From positions 40,925-104,924 of the forward strand of contig NZ_JAGGPJ010000028.1 of assembly GCF_018613875.1 (NCBI RefSeq): a stretch of 64,000 bases of DNA, read 5' to 3'. Both the position numbers and the translations under genes were made by a program. Of the stretch, positions 7,456 to 15,400 are shown one piece after another; position 1 is the stretch's first letter, and the number at the start of each line of letters is the position of its first letter. The notes beneath the pieces are model-generated. The model had not been told where the DNA came from, did no database searches, and saw only the letters and a program-made list of their open reading frames with translations. Source of the DNA: Arthrobacter sp. ISL-28 (lineage in GTDB: Bacteria; Actinomycetota; Actinomycetes; Actinomycetales; Micrococcaceae).

Positions 7456-8529
7456 GTGGCCCGGCCCACCCTCGCAAGTCTGGCCACCGAACTCGGCGTG
7501 TCGAGGCAGACCATCTCCAACGCGCTTAATGCCCCGGACCGGGTCAGGCCGGCCACGCTGAAACGCGTCCTTGATGCCATCGAAGCTGCCGGCTACCGGC
7601 CCTCCGCAGCTGCACGCCAGCTGCGGACCCGGCGGTCCATGAATCTGGGCATGAGACTGCTGCCCGCCACGGACGGCATCAACGGATCCATCCTCGACCG
7701 CTTCCTGCATGCCCTGACGGAATCCGCGCAGGCGGCCGGCTACCGCCTGACACTGTTCTGCGCCGATACGGACGACGACGAAGTCCGCCAGTACGAGCAG
7801 TTGCTCCACGTTGCCGGCCTCGACGGTTTCGTCCTTACCTCCAGCAGGCGCGACGATGTCCGCACACGTTGGCTCCAGGAGCATGGAACCCCCTTTGCCA
7901 TTTTCGGGCGTCCCTGGGGCGAGCTCCAGCGGGACGGCTCCGCCAGGCATCCATGGGTGGATATTGACGGGGCCGCGGGCACCGCGGAAGCCGTCACACA
8001 CCTTGTCAGGCAGGGTCACAGCCGTATCGGTTTCCTGGGCTGGCACGACGGCGGCCCGGTGGGAGACGATCGCCGGGCCGGTTGGGAGCATGCCATGCGG
8101 GCCTCGGGCCTGAGCGAGCACATTTCCCGGCTCCGCATCTCCACGCCCGACACCATCGCAGGGGGCGTCTCCGGCGGCCGGAAACTCATCGAGCGAGACG
8201 CCACGGCTATTGTCTGCGCGAGCGACTCGCTTGCCATCGGTGCGCTGGAAAGCCTCCGCGAGCTGCGACCGCGACTTTTCCTCCCCGGGCAGCCCGCCGG
8301 TCCCGGCCTAAGGGCCGCCGTCGTGGGATTCGACGACACCCCTGTGGCAGCGGCCCTGGGGCTCTCCAGTGTGGCCCAGCCGGTGGAGGATGCCGCCCGC
8401 CACATTGTGCGCCTGCTGACCTACGAACTTGCCGGTTATCCCGCTGCCGGCACCATGCCGGATGAGAGTCTGCTGCTGACTCCGCACGTGGTGGAAAGGG
8501 TCCCACTGCCGCTGGCACCGCCCGCGTGA
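7456..8529 (+). CDS. LacI family transcriptional regulator
   Basis: A 357-residue regulator starting at GTG 7456 behind AAGGAG. The N-terminal HTH reads LASLATELGVSRQTISNALN, with the hinge RPSAAARQLRTRRS (about 50-63). The ligand domain contains VDIDGAAGTAEAVTHLV and AIVCASDSLAIGALESLREL, as in periplasmic-binding-fold sugar sensors. It probably represses the divergent debranching glycosidase and itself through the palindrome at 7325-7340, with release by a sugar. The inducer cannot be read. Confidence 0.93.
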   Translation: MARPTLASLATELGVSRQTISNALNAPDRVRPATLKRVLDAIEAAGYRPSAAARQLRTRRSMNLGMRLLPATDGINGSILDRFLHALTESAQAAGYRLTLFCADTDDDEVRQYEQLLHVAGLDGFVLTSSRRDDVRTRWLQEHGTPFAIFGRPWGELQRDGSARHPWVDIDGAAGTAEAVTHLVRQGHSRIGFLGWHDGGPVGDDRRAGWEHAMRASGLSEHISRLRISTPDTIAGGVSGGRKLIERDATAIVCASDSLAIGALESLRELRPRLFLPGQPAGPGLRAAVVGFDDTPVAAALGLSSVAQPVEDAARHIVRLLTYELAGYPAAGTMPDESLLLTPHVVERVPLPLAPPA

Positions 8530-8544
8530 AAGCTGCGCGCCAGA

Positions 8545-9135
8545 CTACTCGAGGATGTTCTTCTTGACGAACACCAAATAGTCTCCGGATGCTTCTTCGA
8601 ATCCGAAATCCTGCCAGTAGTCCTTCAGGGTCGATGTGGCCTTCTCATACTCAGGCGAACCTTCGGCCGGGCCGCCCTGAACGTCTGCCGGCGCCGCGCG
8701 GGCCACGACGAGGTCCACCGACCGGCCAACTGTTTCGATGATGGCGTTCAGGACGATGTAGCCGATTCTGCCGCCTCGGTATTCGGGAAGGATCTCCAGG
8801 GACGAGACGATCATCAGGTCACCGCCGTCCTCAAGATTTTCGGTGACCAGATCGGGACGCTCCGCTGTCAGCATCTCGGCGGCGTCGGCCAACTCACGGT
8901 CAGGCTCGCCCCTGGCGAGAAGGAGGTTGATTTTTCCGGCATTCGGAACGACCTCAACGACGGCGTTTCCGACCGGCACTTCCTCCCCGCCCTGGCCGTC
9001 CGCCTTGAAGACAGTGCCGCTGATCGTTACCTCCCAGCGCATCGGGTAGCCCCGTGGATAATGCTCAAGTCCAGGTGTGCCGCGGTACCGAAGCCTGTAC
9101 TCGAAGGTCAGCTGTTCCGGGTCGATCACCGTCAT
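8545..9135 (-). CDS. GNAT-fold-like hypothetical protein
   Basis: A 196-residue cytoplasmic protein from ATG 9135 with AAGGA upstream. The first half is beta-rich (EYRLRYRGTPGLEHYPRGYP). The second half has the GNAT pattern EILPEYRGGRIGYIVLNAII (acetyl-CoA loop R-G-G-R-I-G) and ends with YWQDFGFEEASGDYLVFVKK, which is like the closing strands of acetyltransferases. Substrate is unknown. No operon partner is apparent; it converges on the LacI gene. Confidence 0.6.
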   Translation of the reverse strand: MTVIDPEQLTFEYRLRYRGTPGLEHYPRGYPMRWEVTISGTVFKADGQGGEEVPVGNAVVEVVPNAGKINLLLARGEPDRELADAAEMLTAERPDLVTENLEDGGDLMIVSSLEILPEYRGGRIGYIVLNAIIETVGRSVDLVVARAAPADVQGGPAEGSPEYEKATSTLKDYWQDFGFEEASGDYLVFVKKNILE

Positions 9136-9418
9136 GACGCCGTCCTTGTGTCGTCAGCTCCTGCGCTTACACGGGCAGTCTATTCCGGGCTCGGCTGTTC
9201 AGGAATGGTGCCCGGGAGTGGCGCCCCCTCGTGGGTCGTAAAGCCGCCTGGAAACTGCCCATTGCCGACTTCCGCCCTCCACTGGTAGATTGCCGAATTT
9301 CATCAATTCATCAACTTACCCGCTGGTAAGGGTTATGCCTGCCGAGCGGACCCGTTAGCCTGTCGAGAGAGGCCCGGGGGAAGGGTCCCCCGGCTGAAGG
9401 CTATAGAGGACCAGCTAA
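9136..9418 (+). promoter_or_regulatory. 283-bp intergenic region with dyad and hairpin
   Basis: This leader holds two structures. CTTACC-CGCT-GGTAAG (9315-9330) is an inverted repeat like a small operator. CCGGGGG-AAGGGT-CCCCCGG (9374-9393) is a hairpin about 26 bases before the small ORF at 9419. I cannot match either to a known riboswitch. Confidence 0.4.
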
Positions 9419-9715
9419 ATGCCAAGCACTGTGACTTTTTCGGTGACAACCATGCCCAGAAACGGCTCAGAGGACACTTTCCGCCATGCCGTCCTGAATT
9501 TGCGGACGGATGAACTGGAGGACTGCTTCCTGTCCGTGTTCCACGTCGGCGACACTTACGCCCTACTCAGCGGTGAAGCCATCCCGGGCGCCCATACGGC
9601 CACCAACGATGCGCTCCGGGCGTACCTGATCCGCCGGCTCGCGGGGAACTGCAGCGGCCTGGACTTCGATGTGAAGATTGACCAGGCGTCAGAATGCGCC
9701 CGCTCCCGTTCGTGA
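9419..9715 (+). CDS. hypothetical protein, 98 residues
   Basis: A small ORF starting at ATG 9419 with only GAGGA about ten bases upstream. The sequence is mixed alpha/beta with no membrane segment or recognised motif; the middle LRTDELEDCFLSVFHVGDTY and the end GLDFDVKIDQAS look like a real soluble fold. It precedes a lipoprotein gene by 77 bases. I do not recognise the family. Its length, start context and the leader structure upstream support coding, but only moderately. Confidence 0.45.
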   Translation: MPSTVTFSVTTMPRNGSEDTFRHAVLNLRTDELEDCFLSVFHVGDTYALLSGEAIPGAHTATNDALRAYLIRRLAGNCSGLDFDVKIDQASECARSRS

Positions 9716-9792
9716 ACTCCCGTTCGTGATCGCGACAGCGTTGTCAAGACCCGAGTTCTCAATACCGGCGCTGTCAAGACCAAGGAGAAGAC

Positions 9793-10317
9793 ATGAATAA
9801 GCAACTGGGCGTTGGCCTCTCCGCCTTGGCGTTGGCGGCGGCACTGGCGGGCTGCGGCGGGAACCCGGGGACCACGAGCCCGACAACAGGAACGCCTCCC
9901 ACGTCTGCGACCGCACCTGCGCCGGGCGTTTCCACCACTCCGGCAGCCGACGTCGAGCTTCGAACAGCTACTTCCGCCGCTGGCCCGATCGTGGTGGACT
10001 CAGACGGGAAGAGCATCTATTTCTTCACCAAGGACGTCAAGGATTCGGGAACCAGTGCCTGCAAGGATGCGTGCGCCGCTGCATGGCCGGCAGTGACCAC
10101 CACGTCCGATTCACCTGCTGCGGAAGGGATCACCGGCACCGTCGGCACCATTAGCACCGCGGCCGGCAAAAAGCAGATCACCATCAATGGCATGCCGGTT
10201 TACTACTACGCCAAGGACGGCGGCGCCGGGGACATCCTTGGCCAGGGGGTCAACGATTCCTGGTACCTGGTCAGTCCAACCGGCGAGATGCTGAAGTCCG
10301 CGCCCGGCGGGTACTAA
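9793..10317 (+). CDS. COG4315-like lipoprotein
   Basis: A 174-residue exported protein from ATG 9793 behind AAGGAG. The signal peptide ends in a lipobox (LAAALAGC, Cys at 22), followed by a Thr/Pro/Ser linker to about residue 55. The folded part has two copies of the Y-x-F/Y-x-x-D motif: IYFFTKDVKDSG with CKDACAAAWPA, and VYYYAKDGGAGD with WYLVSPTG. This is the pattern of COG4315 secreted repeat lipoproteins found in actinobacteria. The two Cys in the first motif may form a disulfide. Function is unknown; an extracytoplasmic redox or ligand-binding role has been suggested for relatives. Confidence 0.85.
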   Translation: MNKQLGVGLSALALAAALAGCGGNPGTTSPTTGTPPTSATAPAPGVSTTPAADVELRTATSAAGPIVVDSDGKSIYFFTKDVKDSGTSACKDACAAAWPAVTTTSDSPAAEGITGTVGTISTAAGKKQITINGMPVYYYAKDGGAGDILGQGVNDSWYLVSPTGEMLKSAPGGY

Positions 10318-10553
10318 GGTCGGGCAGCACGGCCTGGACTAAAGGCAGGCCAGGGATTTAAAGAGCGGGCTTTCGAGGTTAGGGCCGCGGCTGGTTAGCG
10401 CTGCCCGCCGGATCCTATGTCTGTCCTCCGAGAAGTCCTGTGTCCGCCCTCCGAGGAGCCGGCTGTCCTGGCCGGACGGCCCGCCAGCGGGTGCTCCGCT
10501 GACGGGCCGCCTTGGCCCATTCGACTTTCTTCTCAATTCAGCAGACAAGGTTC
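10318..10553. other. intergenic region between convergent genes
   Basis: These 236 bases hold no convincing gene. The only structure seen is the strong hairpin at 10477-10509. The motif GTCC(T/G)CC(T/G/C)CCGAG occurs twice nearby (10423-10460). Confidence 0.5.
10477..10509. terminator. strong hairpin, probable bidirectional terminator
   Basis: CGGCCCGCCAGCGG pairs with CCGCTGACGGGCCG over 14 bases with one mismatch around the loop GTGCT. It lies between the convergent lipoprotein and SRPBCC genes. No T-run follows, as is common in high-GC actinobacteria. Confidence 0.6.
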
Positions 10554-11027
10554 CTAGATCTGTCCGGTCGGGCCGGTGTCCTTGACGTCACCGCGCCAGG
10601 CGCCTGTTTCGGTGCCCCGGGATTCGATGAAGTCCTTGAACTTGCGCATGTCCGCTTTAACCTGCATTTCGTCGATCTTCAGGGCGGCACCTGCTTTCTC
10701 GGTGACTGTTTCCGGCGCCCACTCGAAATGGACCTTGACCTTGGTGTGATTCGCATCCAGCGGTGTGAACCTGATGATGCCGGCGTGCGACTTGCCGTCG
10801 GTGCTGCGCCAAGCGATCCGGTCGTCGGGCTCCTGGTCAACTATTTCCGTATCGAATTCCCGCTGAACGCCACCGACCTTGGTAACCCAGTGGTTGGTGG
10901 TGTCAGTCACTTGGGTTACGGATTCCACGCCGGACATGAACTGCGGAAAGGATTCGAACTGGGTCCACTGGTTGTACGCTGTGTGCACTGGAACGGCGAC
11001 ATCAACGGTCTCTTCAACGGTTTCCAT
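10554..11027 (-). CDS. SRPBCC family (cyclase/dehydrase-like) protein
   Basis: A 157-residue protein from ATG 11027, behind a very good AGGAGG (spacing 6). The start METVEETVDVAVPVHTAYNQ, then FESFPQFMSGVESVTQ and HWVTKVGGVQREFDTEI, match the coenzyme Q-binding/polyketide cyclase branch of the START-like superfamily. DDRIAWRSTDGKSHAGIIRF and HTKVKVHFEW complete the fold. Members bind hydrophobic ligands; the ligand here is unknown. An upstream frame extension to 11156 is ignored because it lacks a ribosome site. It is often stress-associated in Arthrobacter-type genomes; the Hsp20 genes lie nearby. Confidence 0.85.
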   Translation of the reverse strand: METVEETVDVAVPVHTAYNQWTQFESFPQFMSGVESVTQVTDTTNHWVTKVGGVQREFDTEIVDQEPDDRIAWRSTDGKSHAGIIRFTPLDANHTKVKVHFEWAPETVTEKAGAALKIDEMQVKADMRKFKDFIESRGTETGAWRGDVKDTGPTGQI

Positions 11028-11201
11028 CTGCTTCCTCCTGTCATGACGGACGGCCCGCAGCAGCGGACCGGCAGCGGGCACCGTTCTGCGGGACCCGGCA
11101 ACCCGCCACACTTGAACGGTAAGTCGGCTGACTTTCCATGTCCAGACCTGTTTCATACTTGCCGCCGGTGGTCCTGGGCGGGCAGGGAACGGCGGCTGCG
11201 G

Positions 11202-11927
11202 CTACTTGCAGGTGGTTAAGATGCTGGCAATCGCGTCGCGTTCAGCCTGGGTGACCCATAGCTGGTACTTGGCTTTCACGGCAGTCTGGCGGGCGACATA
11301 TTCGCACCGAAAGGCCTTGTTGCTCGGGAGCCAAGTGGCGGCGTCCTTATCGCCCTTGGAACCGTTTGCGGGACCGTCGGCCGCCATTAGGTTCAGCGGG
11401 TCGTTGGCGAGTTGCGTGCGCTGTTCGGGGCTGATCCGCTGGGCGCCTTTCTGCCAGGCGTCGCTAAGGGCAACGATGTGGTCGATCTGTACCGCTGAGC
11501 TGGTCTTGTTGCCGCGGACGAACTTGATGGTTGTGCCGGTGTACTTGTCGGAGAGTATGCCCGTGGCCACCACGCAGTTCTTCGTCCCTGGCTTGAACGT
11601 CTCGCCGGTCAGGTCGCGGGCGAGGATGTCGTTGCGGGTATCGCAGCCGTTGTGATCTAGATCGGCCCAGGCAGGTCCGAATTTTTCGCGGGTGTAGCCG
11701 GTTTTCGGAGCCCGCCCCTTTACCGGGAGGGTTGCCAGCTGGGTCATGGCATTAGAGGCCTCGCCAGCCGTCAAGCCTGAACCCGGCGCCACGGCTGCCT
11801 TGGATGGGGGTGCCCCCGCCTGGGCGGCAGCATCGCATCCGGCGAGGGCGCCGGAGAGCAGCAGCGCAGTCAGTACGGTCAAGGTTTTGGTGGCGGCGGA
11901 GCGTGTGATGGTCGTGCCCTTCTTCAT
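11202..11927 (-). CDS. HNH endonuclease family lipoprotein (DUF1524-like)
   Basis: A 241-residue exported protein starting at ATG 11927 (MKKGTTITRS). The signal peptide ends in LSGALAGC. The mature part contains DLDHNGCDTRNDIL, CVVATGILSDKYTG, then the nuclease motif VQIDHIVALSDAW and NDPLNLMAADGPANGSKGDK, ending in a Cys. This is the secreted beta-beta-alpha metal nuclease form common in actinobacteria, related to the GmrSD C-terminal domain. The likely role is extracellular DNA degradation for nutrients or competition. An ATG seven codons upstream (11948) is possible. Confidence 0.87.
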   Translation of the reverse strand: MKKGTTITRSAATKTLTVLTALLLSGALAGCDAAAQAGAPPSKAAVAPGSGLTAGEASNAMTQLATLPVKGRAPKTGYTREKFGPAWADLDHNGCDTRNDILARDLTGETFKPGTKNCVVATGILSDKYTGTTIKFVRGNKTSSAVQIDHIVALSDAWQKGAQRISPEQRTQLANDPLNLMAADGPANGSKGDKDAATWLPSNKAFRCEYVARQTAVKAKYQLWVTQAERDAIASILTTCK

Positions 11928-11948
11928 GTATGCGGCGGCTCCGCTCAC

Positions 11949-12331
11949 GCTACACTCGACGCCCGAACAAGGACTGTAGGCGGAGCGATGGTGTCGACCA
12001 CCTTCTGCGCAGATGCGTAGCCAACCGTGAAGAAAGACAGGTATCCATCACTCGTGCAGGGCGTGCTCACGGAGTGTTGACTGTAAGAAGGGCGGCAGTC
12101 TGTTGAAGCCCTTGCGGTAGCTCAGGTCGCCGGCGTCAGTCAGGTTTCCGGACGTGCTCGTCCGGAGGGAGGCCGGGCCGGCGACGTGGGTCGCGGCTGA
12201 GACAGGGCACCCCAACCGCCGCCGCCCCGCTTGGCCATGGTGAGCCGGGGGATCAGACCCTGTTTCTCCGCGCATTCGGGAAAAATTTTCCGCTAATCCT
12301 CTTGTCAGCTGTTGGTGCCGGTGCTATTTAA
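11949..12331. other. intergenic region without a supported gene
   Basis: About 380 bases between the HNH lipoprotein and the first Hsp20. A 75-codon minus frame (12048-12275) has an unlikely Arg/Pro-rich composition and no ribosome site. I see nothing else defined. Confidence 0.5.
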
Positions 12332-12373
12332 ATCTATGTCAGCGGATATAGATCCGGTCACTTGATGATCAAG
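12332..12373 (+). promoter_or_regulatory. hsp20 promoter/operator region
   Basis: Two dyads precede hsp20: ATCTAT...ATAGAT (12332-12337 and 12348-12353), and CTTGAT-G-ATCAAG (12361-12373), which directly abuts the AAGGAGGT ribosome site. The second is a 13-base perfect dyad and could block translation or bind a heat-shock repressor. Its arms resemble half-sites of the HAIR element (CTTGAGT) but are not a full match. Confidence 0.45.
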
Positions 12374-12383
12374 GAGGTATGTC

Positions 12384-12809
12384 ATGTTGATGATGAGCGA
12401 TCCTTTCCGCCAGCTCGACCGGCTGACCCAGCAGGTGCTGGGAACGACCGCTCATCCGGCCGCGATGGCCTTGGATGCCTGGCGTGAAGGCAATGAATTC
12501 GTAGTGGCGGTTGATCTGCCCGGCGTGGAGGTCGACTCGATCGATGTGGATGTTGAGCAGAACGTTCTGACCCTCCGTGCCGAGCGAAAGGACGCCGTCG
12601 GTGAAGGGGTTGAACTGATTGCTTCGGAGCGGCCCCGCGGTGTCTTTAGCCGACAGCTGATCCTGGGCGAAGCACTGGACACAGAGAACGTGAAGGCCGG
12701 CTATGACGGCGGCGTCCTAACGCTTCGCATCCCGGTGGCGGAGAAGGCGCAGCCCCGGAAGATCGAAATCACTTCCGGAACTGGCGCACAGCACCAGATC
12801 AACGCCTAA
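12384..12809 (+). CDS. Hsp20/alpha-crystallin small heat-shock protein
   Basis: A 141-residue protein from ATG 12384 with the excellent ribosome site AAGGAGGT. The alpha-crystallin domain spans about 30-130: FVVAVDLPGVEVDSIDVDVE, LTLRAERKDAV, then GVFSRQLILGEALDTENVKA and the closing GVLTLRIPVAEKAQPRKIEI. It is an ATP-independent holdase that forms oligomers. A second, diverged Hsp20 lies 2 kb away on the other strand. Expression is probably stress-induced through the dyads upstream. Confidence 0.95.
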   Translation: MLMMSDPFRQLDRLTQQVLGTTAHPAAMALDAWREGNEFVVAVDLPGVEVDSIDVDVEQNVLTLRAERKDAVGEGVELIASERPRGVFSRQLILGEALDTENVKAGYDGGVLTLRIPVAEKAQPRKIEITSGTGAQHQINA

Positions 12810-12935
12810 AGGACCGGGAGGGATGCCGAAGCCGAGGCTGCATATCGGGCGGTTGGCTTTCATCAAGAACGCCACTGCGTCTTTAGCGCACAAGCAGCAT
12901 CAGGGCAAAGGCATCCCTCCCCCACGAGCGGTCTC

Positions 12936-12958
12936 CGGTCCCCGCGGCCCGGGGACCG
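12936..12958. terminator. hairpin downstream of hsp20
   Basis: CGGTCCCC and GGGGACCG pair perfectly over 8 bases around GCGGCCC. It lies 126 bases after the hsp20 stop and before the next small gene. No T-run. Confidence 0.4.
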
Positions 12959-13073
12959 CTTCATGCCCGACCGCGGAACACAATCCATCATGACCAGACG
13001 GACCAGCACACCATCGCCTGCTGATTCCGCCGGGCACCGTGGTCCTGAGGCGACGCGAATGGAGGTAGAGACA

Positions 13074-13394
13074 ATGGCAATCCAGTACATGGACGACGGT
13101 TTCGCCCCCCACATGGATCGGGGATTCGCATCGGCAAAGACGCGTCTTGAGCCAAACAGGCTGGGCTGGGACCAAGACGGAGAGACAGAGGCCCATTCCC
13201 GAGCACTGGTGGAACATGTTCTGGCCCTCGAACCGGAGCGCGTTCCAGCCGTAACGGCCGAACTTTTCGCCGAGGCGATAGCCGTGGCGAATGCCGTCCG
13301 ACAAGCTCAAGGAAGAGGACCTGTTACGTCTTTCCGGGCCCGTGACTATTGGGAAATCCTGAAGGACCTGATCGACAGCGTTCTGGAGCAGTAG
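13074..13394 (+). CDS. hypothetical protein, 106 residues
   Basis: ATG 13074 follows GGAGGTAGAGACA, which gives a good ribosome site; ATG 13059 is an alternative and longer frames to 12963 lack one. The protein is acidic to neutral. An unstructured start (MAIQYMDDGFAPHMDRGF) leads into helices, LVEHVLALEPERVPAVTAEL and DYWEILKDLIDSVLEQ. No known domain is recognised. It sits among stress genes (hsp20, flavin reductase). Confidence 0.6.
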   Translation: MAIQYMDDGFAPHMDRGFASAKTRLEPNRLGWDQDGETEAHSRALVEHVLALEPERVPAVTAELFAEAIAVANAVRQAQGRGPVTSFRARDYWEILKDLIDSVLEQ

Positions 13395-13421
13395 CCACCC
13401 CGTTCATCGTTGTGATGCCGG

Positions 13422-13455
13422 GCGAATCGGCGGGGCGAATCGGCGGGGCGAATCG
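13422..13455. repeat. 13-bp tandem repeat, 2.6 copies
   Basis: GCGAATCGGCGGG at 13422-13434 and 13435-13447 is followed by GCGAATCG. It lies just behind the 106-residue gene, in a 200-base gap. Too short to assign a function. Confidence 0.7.
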
Positions 13456-13594
13456 TCCCCGCTGGCGGGAATAACGCCGTTTCCTCGGTGGTGGCACCAG
13501 CAGCTAAGGCACGGCCAGAGGCCCGCTGTCCTGCCGACCCGCCCACGCTGCGGCGTAACGTGGTCTGAAAGCCGATGCAAAGGGAGTGGTTTGC

Positions 13595-14152
13595 GTGGTG
13601 ACGATTGCTGTGATGGTTGGCAGTACCCGGCCGGGCCGCCGGAGCAAGCAGGTGGCGGACTGGGTGTTGGCCAGGGCAACCTCCAGAGGAGGTGCCGACT
13701 TCGAAATACTGGATCTGGCCGACTACAACCTGCCGCTGTTGGATGAGCCGATGCCTCCCTCCCTCGGAAACTATCAGAACGAGCACACCAAGGTCTGGGC
13801 TCAGACAATCTCGCGGTTCGACGGTTTTGTCTTTGTGACGGCTGAATACAACCACTCCGTGCCGGGGGTCTTGAAGAACGCCCTGGATTTCCTCTACGCG
13901 GAATGGAACAACAAAGCCGCTGGTTTCGTCTCCTATGGGAGCGCCGGCGGAGTGCGCGCCGTCGAAGCCCTGCGCCTGATCGCCGGCGAACTGCAGATGG
14001 CCGACGTCCGGGCCCAAGTGGCATTGCCCTTTGCCACGGACTTCGAGAACTTCACCACCTTCAGACCCAGCGAAACCGCGGAAGAGGCCCTAGTGCCGCT
14101 CCTGGACCAGCTCATCTCCTGGGCAACGGCGCTGAAAACCCTCCGGACCTGA
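13595..14152 (+). CDS. NADPH-dependent FMN reductase family oxidoreductase
   Basis: A 185-residue flavodoxin-fold protein from GTG 13595, eight bases behind AGGGAG. VMVGSTRPGRRSKQVADWV holds the flavin phosphate loop (G-S-T-R-x-G-R). NLPLLDEPMPPS and TAEYNHSVPGVLKNALDFL are the FMN-cofactor segments of the NADPH:FMN reductase/azoreductase-like family. It probably reduces quinones or flavin, and would fit the surrounding stress cluster. The physiological electron acceptor cannot be told. Confidence 0.9.
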   Translation: MVTIAVMVGSTRPGRRSKQVADWVLARATSRGGADFEILDLADYNLPLLDEPMPPSLGNYQNEHTKVWAQTISRFDGFVFVTAEYNHSVPGVLKNALDFLYAEWNNKAAGFVSYGSAGGVRAVEALRLIAGELQMADVRAQVALPFATDFENFTTFRPSETAEEALVPLLDQLISWATALKTLRT

Positions 14153-14210
14153 TCTGCTGGCCGAGGCGATTTCGGCTGTCCGAATCGCAAATTTGTAAAG
14201 GGGGCTTGGG

Positions 14211-14423
14211 ATGGGCCGGGACTTCGGTCCGCTGCTCGTTGCTGTCGGGCTGCTGGTCGTCCTGGTGGGCGTATTGGCATGGAATGACTGGCTGTCGTGG
14301 TTCGGCAATCTCCCAGGGGATGTCCGGATCGACCGGGGGAATGCGCGGGTTTACATCCCTTGGGTCTCCATGATCGTGGTGTCGGTTGCAGTCAGCATCG
14401 TGATCGCGCTGTTCCGCCGTTGA
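14211..14423 (+). CDS. DUF2905 family small membrane protein
   Basis: A 70-residue protein with two membrane helices (about 6-23 and 50-67) separated by WFGNLPGDVRIDRGNARVYI. The L-P-G-D-V/I-R-I-x-x-x-N/G core between two helices is the DUF2905 signature. It starts at ATG 14211 behind GGGGCTTGGG. Function is unknown in the family. It lies 58 bases behind the flavin reductase and may be cotranscribed. Confidence 0.8.
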   Translation: MGRDFGPLLVAVGLLVVLVGVLAWNDWLSWFGNLPGDVRIDRGNARVYIPWVSMIVVSVAVSIVIALFRR

Positions 14424-14449
14424 CCCTCGTCTGGCATTTGCCGGCCCTT

Positions 14450-14479
14450 AGGGCGGGACGGCGCATATCCGCCCGCCCT
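14450..14479. terminator. hairpin between convergent DUF2905 and hsp20 genes
   Basis: AGGGCGGG (14450-14457) pairs with CCCGCCCT (14472-14479) around a 14-base loop. A bidirectional terminator is plausible. Confidence 0.45.
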
Positions 14480-14511
14480 CTGGGCTTCACCGGTCCATTG
14501 GGATGGTTCGC

Positions 14512-14979
14512 CTACATCTGCCCTGCCGATGTCGCTTCTCCCATACTGGTGCCTGTTGCCCGACCTGCCGCCCCGCGTGTGATGGGTATCTTCCGGGAAG
14601 CCGCCGCGGCCTCGTCGGGAACGGGAATCCGGACCTCAAGGACTCCGTCATTATAGGAGGCCCGAATGTCGTTCTCGTCGACAGGACCGGGCAGGGTTAT
14701 CGCGCGGGAGAAGGTACCGTACTTGAACTCCGAACGGTATCCCCGCTTATCCTTATGCTCGGATTTTTCCTGGTGGCGGACATCGATCTGCAGTTCGTTT
14801 CCGACCAGAGTGATGTCGACGTCCTGTTCAGGGTCGATGCCGGGGACTTCCGCTCTGACGACCATTGTTCCTTCCTCGCGGTATTCCTCCACCCGAAGCC
14901 AGGACCCCAGGTCCCCTTCAAGGAAACGCCGCAACGGCTCGGTAATGTCAGAACCTGCCCGGCGGATGATGCTGTTCAT
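14512..14979 (-). CDS. Hsp20/alpha-crystallin small heat-shock protein, second copy
   Basis: A 155-residue protein starting at ATG 14979 behind GGGAGGTGG. The crystallin domain holds GTMVVRAEVPGIDPEQDVDI, LQIDVRHQEKSEHKDKRGYR and GTFSRAITLPGPVDENDIRA, then GVLEVRIPVPDE. It differs clearly from the 12384 copy: it has a longer basic and acidic loop and an Ala/Gly-rich tail. The two are therefore separate classes, not a recent duplication. The frame extends to 15027 but the extra codons lack a ribosome site. Confidence 0.95.
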   Translation of the reverse strand: MNSIIRRAGSDITEPLRRFLEGDLGSWLRVEEYREEGTMVVRAEVPGIDPEQDVDITLVGNELQIDVRHQEKSEHKDKRGYRSEFKYGTFSRAITLPGPVDENDIRASYNDGVLEVRIPVPDEAAAASRKIPITRGAAGRATGTSMGEATSAGQM

Positions 14980-15303
14980 CGTTGCCACCTCCCTGGGTAC
15001 TGCCCGTTCGCCCGGCAGCCAAGGCAACCGGGGCCCGGGGCTGGATTTCCAGCACCAATAAAATACGTCTGCCCGGCGCTGATGTTAAGCGTCCGGCACG
15101 CGGATCTTCTGCTAGGGCCAGAAGTCTCTCGTTAGGCGGCCAACCTCGGGTAAAAGAGCTCTTCCGCCAGCCCGACCCTGCAGAAGCTGGACCACCAACT
15201 GCCTTCGCCAAGGCGCTCTACAGCGATGACGTGCTGGGGTGCGTCGGTTTCCTCGCCACGGTCGCCGGTGTTCCGATTCAGCGACCCTGTTTCCTTGAAA
15301 ATT

Positions 15304-15358
15304 ATTCCGCATATCATCTTGCGATCTTTGATATATTAGTCCTATACTAGAGCGGAAT
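15304..15358 (+). promoter_or_regulatory. AT-rich promoter with nested inverted repeats
   Basis: The stretch upstream of the aminotransferase is strikingly AT-rich. ATTCCGC (15304-15310) and GCGGAAT (15352-15358) are exact inverted arms. Inside them lies TAGTCCTATACTA, a short dyad that also offers a TATACT -10 box. It looks like a regulated promoter of an operon foreign to its GC-rich surroundings. The rest of the 15028-15303 gap shows no gene. Confidence 0.5.
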
Positions 15359-15400
15359 CTGCAGAGGATCGATCGTCAACTCGATGAGGAGTAGAACAGC

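Noticed and set aside
9331..9418. Riboswitch upstream of the 98-residue gene
   Set aside because: Only a simple GC hairpin is seen, and it fits no known riboswitch consensus; kept as a weak finding about structure only.
12048..12275. 75-codon minus-strand ORF
   Set aside because: No ribosome site, Arg/Pro-rich composition typical of chance frames, and no neighbour logic.
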